Positions 58,299 through 64,000 of a stretch of DNA of 64,000 bases are shown in pieces. The translations under genes were made by a program, and so were the position numbers. The stretch's first letter is position 1. Each line of letters opens with the position of its first letter. The notes below the pieces were generated by a model. The model ran no database searches. It worked only from the letters and a program-made list of their open reading frames with translations, and was not told the origin of the DNA. The stretch is from DASZBX01 sp035943635 (GTDB lineage: Bacteria > Actinomycetota > Actinomycetes > Streptomycetales > Catenulisporaceae): contig DASZBX010000143.1 of NCBI GenBank assembly GCA_035943635.1, positions 1-64,000 on the forward strand. The letters are read 5' to 3'.

Positions 58299-59501
58299 AT
58301 GTCCAGCGCACCCCGACTGACCGAACCGATCACCGTCCCCGCCACGCGGGGGACCTGCCCCTTCGATCCGCCCCCGGCCTACCGGCAGGCGCGCCTGGAG
58401 GATCCGGTCTCCCGGGTCGAACTCTGGGACGGGTCCACCACCTGGATGGTCACCCGCTACGAAGACGTCCGCGCGGTCCTCGGCGACAAGCGGTTCAGCG
58501 CGGAGGCCGACCGGCCCAACTTCCCGTTCACCAGCCCGGGCCGCCGGGAGCTGAGCACCGTCGGGCAGAGCTTCATCCGGATGGACGACCCCGAGCACGC
58601 CCGGTTGCGCCGGATGCTGACCGGCGACTTCATGCTCAAGAAGATGACCGCCCTGCGGCCGCAGGTGCAGGAGATCGCCGACGGCCTGCTGGACCGGATG
58701 ACCGCCGACCGCGCGGAGGCCGACCTCGTCGCCGAGTTCGCCCTGCCGCTGCCCTCGCTGGTGATCTGCCTGCTGCTGGGCGTGCCGTACGAGGACCACG
58801 AGTACTTCCAGCGGTGCAGCCGGGTCATGCTCGACAGCCGCTCCAAGACCGAGGAGATCCTCGAGGCCCGGCAGAGCCTGCTCGACTACATGTCCCGGCT
58901 GACCGCCGAGAAGCGCAGGAGCCCCGACGACGGCATCCTGAGCCGGCTGGCCCAGCGCGAGGACCTGGACAACGACGAGACGGCCCGGATGGGCCTGCTC
59001 CTGCTGATCGCCGGCCACGAGACCACGGCCAACATGACCTCGCTCAGCGTGCTGGCCCTGCTGCAGAACCCGGACCAGCTGGCCCGTCTGCGCGCCGAGC
59101 CCGAACTGATGAACGGCGCGGTGGAAGAACTGTTGCGCTACCTGACGATCGTGCACTCGGGCGTGGCCCGGGTCGCGATCGAGGACATCGAGATCGGCGG
59201 GACGACCATCCCGGCCGGCGACGGGGTCCTGTGCATGATCAACGAGGCGAACCGGGACGACGACGCCTTCGCGCACGGCGACGCGCTCGACGTCGCCCGG
59301 GACGCCCGGCGGCACGTGGCCTTCGGCTTCGGCGTGCACCAGTGCCTCGGCCAGCCGCTGGCCCGGCTGGAGCTGCAGGTGGCGCTCAGCACGATCCTGC
59401 GCAAGCTGCCCGGGCTGCGGCTCGCGGCGCAGTACGAGGACATCGCCTTCCGGCACGAGATGCTGATCTTCGGCGTGGAAGCGCTCCCGGTGGCCTGGTG
59501 A
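58299..59501 (+). CDS. Cytochrome P450 (CYP105-like)
   Basis: A 400-residue soluble bacterial P450 monooxygenase. Motifs: SFIRMDDPEHARLRRMLTGDF (C-helix, about 92), I-helix LLLIAGHETTANMTSLS (about 237), ExxR in EELLRYL (about 280), and the haem loop HVAFGFGVHQCLGQPLARLEL with the Cys ligand (about 350). The overall pattern fits the CYP105 group, which hydroxylates drugs and secondary metabolites. A ferredoxin gene follows 26 bp later, so electron supply is encoded in the same unit. AAGGAA precedes the ATG. Substrate not assigned. Confidence 0.93.
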   Translation: MSSAPRLTEPITVPATRGTCPFDPPPAYRQARLEDPVSRVELWDGSTTWMVTRYEDVRAVLGDKRFSAEADRPNFPFTSPGRRELSTVGQSFIRMDDPEHARLRRMLTGDFMLKKMTALRPQVQEIADGLLDRMTADRAEADLVAEFALPLPSLVICLLLGVPYEDHEYFQRCSRVMLDSRSKTEEILEARQSLLDYMSRLTAEKRRSPDDGILSRLAQREDLDNDETARMGLLLLIAGHETTANMTSLSVLALLQNPDQLARLRAEPELMNGAVEELLRYLTIVHSGVARVAIEDIEIGGTTIPAGDGVLCMINEANRDDDAFAHGDALDVARDARRHVAFGFGVHQCLGQPLARLELQVALSTILRKLPGLRLAAQYEDIAFRHEMLIFGVEALPVAW

Positions 59502-59527
59502 CCGGGATCCCGACAGGAGGAGGAGTC

Positions 59528-59731
59528 ATGCACGTCGAGATCGATCAGGACAAGTGTTGCGGATCCGGGCTGTGCGCGCTGACCGCGCCCGAGGTCTTCG
59601 ATCAGCGGGACGAGGACGGGATCGGGTACGTGCTCGACCCGGCGCCGACCGACGACGAGGTCCAGACCCGGGTGTTCGACGCGGAGAAGATGTGCCCGGC
59701 CTCGGCCGTGTCGGTGACGGAGAACCGGTAG
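59528..59731 (+). CDS. Ferredoxin, [3Fe-4S]-type, partner of the P450
   Basis: A 67-residue ferredoxin: MHVEIDQDKCCGSGLCALTAPEVFDQRDEDG...EKMCPASAVSV. Cysteines at 10/11, 16 and in CPAS give the Cx5C...CP pattern with a non-Cys residue (Ala) at the second position, as in Streptomyces SoyB-type [3Fe-4S] ferredoxins. GGAGGAGG lies upstream. It should pass electrons from a reductase elsewhere to the P450. Confidence 0.92.
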   Translation: MHVEIDQDKCCGSGLCALTAPEVFDQRDEDGIGYVLDPAPTDDEVQTRVFDAEKMCPASAVSVTENR

Positions 59732-59750
59732 CAGAAGGCTGAGTAGCAGA

Positions 59751-59792
59751 CCGGTCCCTGTCGCCCCCCGGTAGGGGAACGGCGGGGACCGG
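59751..59792. terminator. Hairpin between convergent ferredoxin and DUF5682-like genes
   Basis: 8-bp arms CCGGTCCC and GGGACCGG with an inner C-run/G-run pair (CCCC...GGGG). It lies 20 bp after the ferredoxin stop and 24 bp from the stop of the opposite gene. Confidence 0.6.
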
Positions 59793-59815
59793 CGTGGTGC
59801 GCCGGCTGGTCCGGC

Positions 59816-62461
59816 TCACCCGGCTGTGGCGACCGCCCGCCAGGCGGGGTCGAAGCCGAGCAGGGCGGCCGTCGCGGTGGCCGCGTCCGCTGTCTCGGCG
59901 GCTTGGTCGTGGGTTTGCGCCCACGGCGGTACCCAGGCGTCGAGCGCGGCGAGCGTGCCCGGGAAGGTGCGCCCGGCCTCGCGCACGAGCATCGGCGCGA
60001 GTTCCCCGGCCTGCTCGCGCAACGCCACGATCAGCTTCGGCAGCCACGGCAGCAGCACCCGGTCCGGCAGTTGCCCGAAGGCCTTGGACATCATCTCCAC
60101 CACGAACGGCGCGAGGGCCGGCGCGATCTCCAGGGCCTGCACGAAACCGCTCAGGTACTGCGGCACCGCGGGCACCACGAGCGGGTTGGCCAGCAGCTCG
60201 GAGACCTGCGAACGCAGTTCGTCCATGGTCAGCTCGCCGAGTTGGAAGCGGGCCGCCCACAACAGCGCCACCTTGGCGGGCGTCTGCGGATGCGACTGCC
60301 GGACGGCGATCTCCAGCTGCGCGTGGTCGCAGCCGAGGGACAGCGCGAGCGTCTCCATCCCGAACAGGAACCCGAGCATGGCCGCGACCTGCCGCGGGCC
60401 GGCGTTCTCGTCGGCGAAGGCGCCCGGCAGCAGGGTGCAGTAGTGCGCGTAGCCGCCAGTCGCAAAGGCCTGACACCAGGCCGGCAGTTCGGGTTCGGTG
60501 GTGCGGACATGGGCCAGCAGGCGGCGGATCCGCTTGAGCACCTCCGGCGCGTCGTCCGCGGTGCGTTCGGCGGCGAGCAGCTCGACCGCCCGGTTGCCGA
60601 GGTCGCCGGCCAGGCGGCGGCCGGTGAGGTGGATCAGGGCGTCCTCGACGGCGCGCAGGGCGGTGGCCGCGGTGGCGTCGGGGGAGTTCACGGATCGGCG
60701 CAGCCGCTGTTCCAGCACCTGTTCGACCGTGATGCCCTCGTAGCCGAGTTCGACCAGGGCGCGCTGGTGGCGGGCGATCGCCAGGTCCCAGCTTTCCTGG
60801 ATCGGCCGTTCGCCCAGGCCGCGGGAGCCCATGATCGGCCGGACGGCGTCTTCGGGCAGCAGTCTGCGCAGGATCCAGAGCAGGTCCGAGCAGGGGATCA
60901 GGTCGGGGGTGGCGCCGAGGTCGGGCAGGGCCCGGCGTACCAGGTTGCGTTCCAGGTCCAGGCCGAGCGGGGCGAGCCGGTCCAGCACGTCCCGGGCCAG
61001 CGGCGGCAGGGCCGCGTAGCCGACCTGGCCGACCCGGTCCCCGCCGAGCAGGATCTCGCACAGCCGACGCACGTCCCGGCGGCCGGGCACCTTGTCCTTC
61101 TCGATGCAGGTGATCGCGGCGTCCTGGAAGTCGTACGGGGTCGGGCGCCGGCGGCCGCGCATCTCGGCGAGCAGGATCGAGGTCTGGTACACCGCGATCG
61201 CGTCGGCGGTGCCGGCCAGGTAGCCGTTGCGCCGGGCCAGGGCGACGATGTCGACGGACCAGCTGAGCAGTTCCGCCTCGTCCAGGGCGTCCAGGCGCGG
61301 GGGCCCGGTCATGAATCCGCTCAGCCGGTCGGTCGCCGCAGCCGGCTGGGTCGAGTCGGCGCCCTGGGCCGCGGTGGTCGCAGCCTTCTGCGTCTTGGCG
61401 GGTTTCTTGGTCTTCTTGCCCTGTTGTCCTTCGAGCACGAAGGGCTTGGCCCCGCTGCGTTTGACGGCTTTGGTCCAGGTCGCGGCGGCGATGGAGACCG
61501 AGCCCGGGGCCAGGCCGAACTGGGCTTCGATCGCGCCGTGGCTGGACGGGATCAGGCCGTACTGCCAGCGGGTCGCGGTGCGCGGGCCGATCTCGTAGGC
61601 CGGGGCTTCGGCGGCCAGGCCGAACTGTTCGACCCGGCTGGCGGCGTGGAAGGCGCCGCAGATGTACAGGCACTGATGCGGGTCGGTGCCGGTGGCGGCG
61701 AGGTGCTCGCGCATCCTCGTCCACATGTAGCGCTCGCGCTCTTCGTCCTGGTGTTCGTCGCGGTCGCGGCGCAGCCGCCGGAACAGGCTGCCGATCAGGA
61801 CCATGACTTGGCGGTAGGTGTCGTGGTCGGCGCCGGTCAGTGGTTGTTCGACGTACTGGTCCCACCATTCCGACCAGTGCCGGACCTTGCCGTGGTGCAG
61901 CAGGTGCTGTTCGAGTTCGGCGAAGTGCGGCCGCAGGTCGCCCATGCCGATGCCGACGGCGTCGCCGTGCAGGGCGGCCCCGTCTTCGGCGTTCGCCGTC
62001 TCGGAGTCCTGCGCGTCCTGGTCCGCGGGGCTGTTCTCCCGGCCGGCGGCGGGCTTCGGCGGGTCCTTCGGGGTCCACTGGAACACGTGGTCGGTGGAGC
62101 GGTCGACCAGGACCAGTTCGACGCCCGGGGTGTCGAGAGCGTACGCAATGGCCTGATACTCCGCGGAGGCCTCGGTGAACGGGGCGACCACGCTCAGCGG
62201 CGACCAGTCGGCCGGGAAGCCGTCCGTCTCGCTCGCGAAAGCCTGCAGGGCCACCGGGAGCCGGCAGTTGCGCAGCTCCTCGAGCAGCGGCCGCATGTCC
62301 TCGCACAGCTCCAGGTAGATCACAGTGGGCTGTTTCTCCCGGAGCCTGCGCACCATGGCCAGCGCGGACGCCGGGGAGTGGTGGCAGACCGGGAAGATCT
62401 CCAGTTCCTCGCGCAGGGCGCGGTCGACGTCGTCGACGATGCCGGCCAGGATCCCGGCCAC
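59816..62461 (-). CDS. DUF5682-like protein of a MoxR/VWA gene set
   Basis: An 881-residue soluble protein, or about 925 if the start is upstream. The N-terminal third resembles a TraB/EreA-like enzyme fold: EIFPVCHHSPASALAMVRRL (His pair, about 23), TVIYLELCEDMRPLLEEL and CLYICGAFHAASRVEQFGL near 280. A Lys/Ala linker (about 350-385) is followed by a long helical C-terminal part with AISYDF-like PTPYDFQDAAITCIEKDKVPGRRD. I recall such proteins as DUF5682, co-encoded with MoxR ATPases and VWA proteins. The annotated GTG at 62461 has no ribosome site; see the frame note on the C7 run at 62582-62588. Confidence 0.7.
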   Translation of the reverse strand: MAGILAGIVDDVDRALREELEIFPVCHHSPASALAMVRRLREKQPTVIYLELCEDMRPLLEELRNCRLPVALQAFASETDGFPADWSPLSVVAPFTEASAEYQAIAYALDTPGVELVLVDRSTDHVFQWTPKDPPKPAAGRENSPADQDAQDSETANAEDGAALHGDAVGIGMGDLRPHFAELEQHLLHHGKVRHWSEWWDQYVEQPLTGADHDTYRQVMVLIGSLFRRLRRDRDEHQDEERERYMWTRMREHLAATGTDPHQCLYICGAFHAASRVEQFGLAAEAPAYEIGPRTATRWQYGLIPSSHGAIEAQFGLAPGSVSIAAATWTKAVKRSGAKPFVLEGQQGKKTKKPAKTQKAATTAAQGADSTQPAAATDRLSGFMTGPPRLDALDEAELLSWSVDIVALARRNGYLAGTADAIAVYQTSILLAEMRGRRRPTPYDFQDAAITCIEKDKVPGRRDVRRLCEILLGGDRVGQVGYAALPPLARDVLDRLAPLGLDLERNLVRRALPDLGATPDLIPCSDLLWILRRLLPEDAVRPIMGSRGLGERPIQESWDLAIARHQRALVELGYEGITVEQVLEQRLRRSVNSPDATAATALRAVEDALIHLTGRRLAGDLGNRAVELLAAERTADDAPEVLKRIRRLLAHVRTTEPELPAWCQAFATGGYAHYCTLLPGAFADENAGPRQVAAMLGFLFGMETLALSLGCDHAQLEIAVRQSHPQTPAKVALLWAARFQLGELTMDELRSQVSELLANPLVVPAVPQYLSGFVQALEIAPALAPFVVEMMSKAFGQLPDRVLLPWLPKLIVALREQAGELAPMLVREAGRTFPGTLAALDAWVPPWAQTHDQAAETADAATATAALLGFDPAWRAVATAG

Positions 62462-62590
62462 GGTGTCCGAGCCGCCGCCGAAGATCTCGGCGGCGTCCAG
62501 CAGCTGTTCGCGCAGGGCGCCGAACGGGCTCGCGGCGGCGGGCCGGTCCGGGCCGGCGGCCGGGTTCGCGCGGTGCGCGACGGGGGGGAT

Positions 62591-63709
62591 TCACGAGAGG
62601 GCCGCGATCGCCTCGCGGCCGCCGTCCAGGAAGCCCTGCCAGGCGCCGTCCTTGCCGTCCTTGGCCCTGGGTTCGATCACGCCGTGCCAGAACTTGTTCA
62701 GGATGGTCAGGTCCTCGGGGCTGCGCCGGGCCAGCGAGCCGACCATCGAGGCGGCCAGGGTCTGCGCGGTCAGGGTGCGGTCGCCGAAGAACTGGCTGTG
62801 CAGGATCGCGTCCTCCAGCACGCCGATCTGTTCGGCCGTGGACAGCGCCGACTCCAGCTTCTCGTCGTCGCTGCCGGCCGCCGCGGCCGCCGTGCGCAGG
62901 TCGGCGAAGCTCTGCAGCAGGATGTCGAGCAGGGTCGGCGGCACCTCCAGGTCGATCTGGTGCCGGGCCAGGAGTTCGGCGGTGCGGAAGCGGACGATCT
63001 CGGCCTCGCTCTTCCTGTTCGTCACCACCGGGATGCGCACGAAGTTGAACCGCCGCTTGAGCGCGGAGGACAGGTCGTTGACGCCGCGGTCCCGGCTGTT
63101 GGCGGTCGCGATGATCGAGAAACCGGGCTTGGCGAAGGCGATGTTGTCGTCTTCCAGTTCCGGGATGGACACGTACTTCTCGGACAGGATCGAGATCAGC
63201 GCGTCCTGCACGTCGCTGGTCGAGCGGGTCAGTTCCTCGAACCGGCCGATCACGCCCTGGTGCATCGCGGTCATGATCGGCGAGGGGATCATCGATTCCC
63301 GGGACTGGCCCTTGGCGATGACCATGGACACGTTCCACGAGTACTTGATGTGGTCTTCGGTGGTGCCGGCGGTGCCCTGGACCACGAGGGTGGAGTTGCG
63401 GCTGATCGCGGCGGCGAGCAGTTCGGCCAGCCAGCTCTTGCCGGTGCCCGGGTCCCCGATCAGCAGCAGGCCGCGGTCCGAGGCGAGGGTGACGATGCTG
63501 CGTTCGACGAAGCTGCGGTCGCCGAACCATTTCGGCGCGATCTGCCGGTCGAGGTCGTCCGAGCGCTCGGAGCCCAGGACGAAGGTGCGCACCATGGCGG
63601 GGCTCAGCCGCCAGGAGAAGGGCTTGGCCCCGTCGTCGACGGATTCCAGCCAGTCCAGTTCCTCGGCGTACTTGACCTCGGCGGGGGCGCGCAGCAGATC
63701 ATCGGTCAT
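62591..63709 (-). CDS. MoxR-family AAA ATPase
   Basis: A 372-residue AAA+ ATPase of the MoxR/ChlI branch. Walker A is LLLIGDPGTGKSWLAELL (about 78-95), the Walker B region is GVIGRFEELTRSTSDVQDALISILSEKY (about 150), sensor 1 is FSIIATANSRDRGVNDLSSALKRRF (Arg finger, about 195-220). MoxR ATPases remodel or mature target complexes with VWA-domain proteins. Upstream (cut by the window edge) is a VWA gene and downstream the DUF5682-like gene, all tightly packed. The ATG at 63709 follows GGAGAC nine bases after the VWA stop. Confidence 0.93.
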   Translation of the reverse strand: MTDDLLRAPAEVKYAEELDWLESVDDGAKPFSWRLSPAMVRTFVLGSERSDDLDRQIAPKWFGDRSFVERSIVTLASDRGLLLIGDPGTGKSWLAELLAAAISRNSTLVVQGTAGTTEDHIKYSWNVSMVIAKGQSRESMIPSPIMTAMHQGVIGRFEELTRSTSDVQDALISILSEKYVSIPELEDDNIAFAKPGFSIIATANSRDRGVNDLSSALKRRFNFVRIPVVTNRKSEAEIVRFRTAELLARHQIDLEVPPTLLDILLQSFADLRTAAAAAGSDDEKLESALSTAEQIGVLEDAILHSQFFGDRTLTAQTLAASMVGSLARRSPEDLTILNKFWHGVIEPRAKDGKDGAWQGFLDGGREAIAALS

Positions 63710-63718
63710 GGTGGTCTC

Positions 63719-64000
63719 CTAGTCGAGGAAGGTTTTGAGTTCGCGGACGAGTTTCTGGATCTTGCCGGAGATCACCGGGGTGCCGAGGTTCTTGAACCGT
63801 TCCCGGAACCACGGGTTGACGATCTGGTGGCCGGAACTGGTGACCGAGCCGACCGGGATGAACTTGGCCCCGGAGCGGTGGATCGCCTCGAGCGACTCGT
63901 ACAGCTGCTGGCAGTGGCTTTCGTAGAAGTCCGAGATCCAGACGACGACGGTGTTGCGCGGGTCGGCGACCTTCGGCTGGGCCAGGGCCAGGGCGGTGGT
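63719..64000 (-). CDS. VWA-domain protein, C-terminal part, cut by the window edge
   Basis: The last 93 codons of a gene that continues beyond the window. They read ALALAQPKVADPRNTVVVWISDFYESHCQQLYESLEAIHRSGAKFIPVGS then VNPWFRERFKNLGTPVISGKIQKLVRELKTFLD. The VVWISDFYE strand with its Asp is typical of the von Willebrand A fold, and the ending fits VWA partners of MoxR ATPases. It ends nine bases before the MoxR start, so the order VWA, MoxR, DUF5682-like forms one operon. Confidence 0.8.
   Translation of the reverse strand, partial: TTALALAQPKVADPRNTVVVWISDFYESHCQQLYESLEAIHRSGAKFIPVGSVTSSGHQIVNPWFRERFKNLGTPVISGKIQKLVRELKTFLD

Noticed and set aside
59526..63530. A 1,334-codon open frame on the - strand
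   Set aside because: It is a shadow of the MoxR and DUF5682-like genes: extremely Arg/Pro/Gly-rich without domains.

Overview
The window is high-GC actinobacterial DNA. It carries a 5S rRNA gene of actinomycete type, a glnA2/glnE pair, a type II glutamine synthetase, and many GTG and ATGA-coupled starts. The gene mix fits Streptomycetales or Catenulisporales best; I cannot name the genus.

Left chromosomal arm (1 to about 25.5 kb). The end of an rRNA operon (5S plus a hairpin terminator) precedes a nitrogen-related set: a glnA2-type glutamine synthetase-like ligase, a TetR regulator and glnE. A second glutamine synthetase (glnII) lies at 17-18 kb with its own strong terminator. Between them are small conserved proteins, a polytopic GT-C-like membrane protein in a less GC-rich patch, a NarL-type two-component system, a membrane protein/methyltransferase pair, an LCP cell-wall ligase and an NfeD-like/flotillin pair. 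After glnII come a large GT-C-like membrane protein, a secreted SGNH hydrolase, and a TetR/DHA2 efflux unit with two near-identical palindromic operators.

Integrated element (25,528 to 54,923, about 29.4 kb). A Rv2578c-like radical SAM gene is cut exactly inside the codon for the second cysteine of its CxxxCxxC cluster motif. Its 3' part is at 24.7-25.5 kb and its 5' part at 54.9-55.15 kb. The DNA between them looks like an actinomycete integrative conjugative element. The left arm (+ strand) holds small zinc-motif proteins, a truncated sigma factor, a frameshifted RsbW-like ATPase, a DUF2637-like membrane protein and a TraB/FtsK translocase. The middle holds an XRE/CYTH pair, a STAS protein, surface lipoproteins and, unexpectedly, a 1,194-residue phage tail tape-measure protein with small genes upstream of it. 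The right arm (- strand) holds several excisionase-like HTH proteins, a seven-copy GTGAAGC iteron array next to a RepA-like ATPase and a Toprim primase, and an XRE repressor with paired palindromes. It ends with a tyrosine recombinase (+ strand) and a large serine integrase whose start lies 16 bp inside the attachment site.

Right chromosomal arm (55.2 to 64 kb). An HNH-like protein is followed by a TetR regulator with two palindromic operators upstream of a TetX-like FAD monooxygenase. A cytochrome P450 with its [3Fe-4S]-type ferredoxin comes next. The window ends in a MoxR AAA ATPase / DUF5682-like / VWA gene set, with the VWA gene cut by the window edge.

The parts most worth following are the element as a whole (a conjugative chassis with a lone tape measure, two recombinase types and a split sigma partner-switching set), its iteron origin candidate, and the integrase promoter placed across the att site. 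All functional calls rest on reading sequence motifs; no database search was run.
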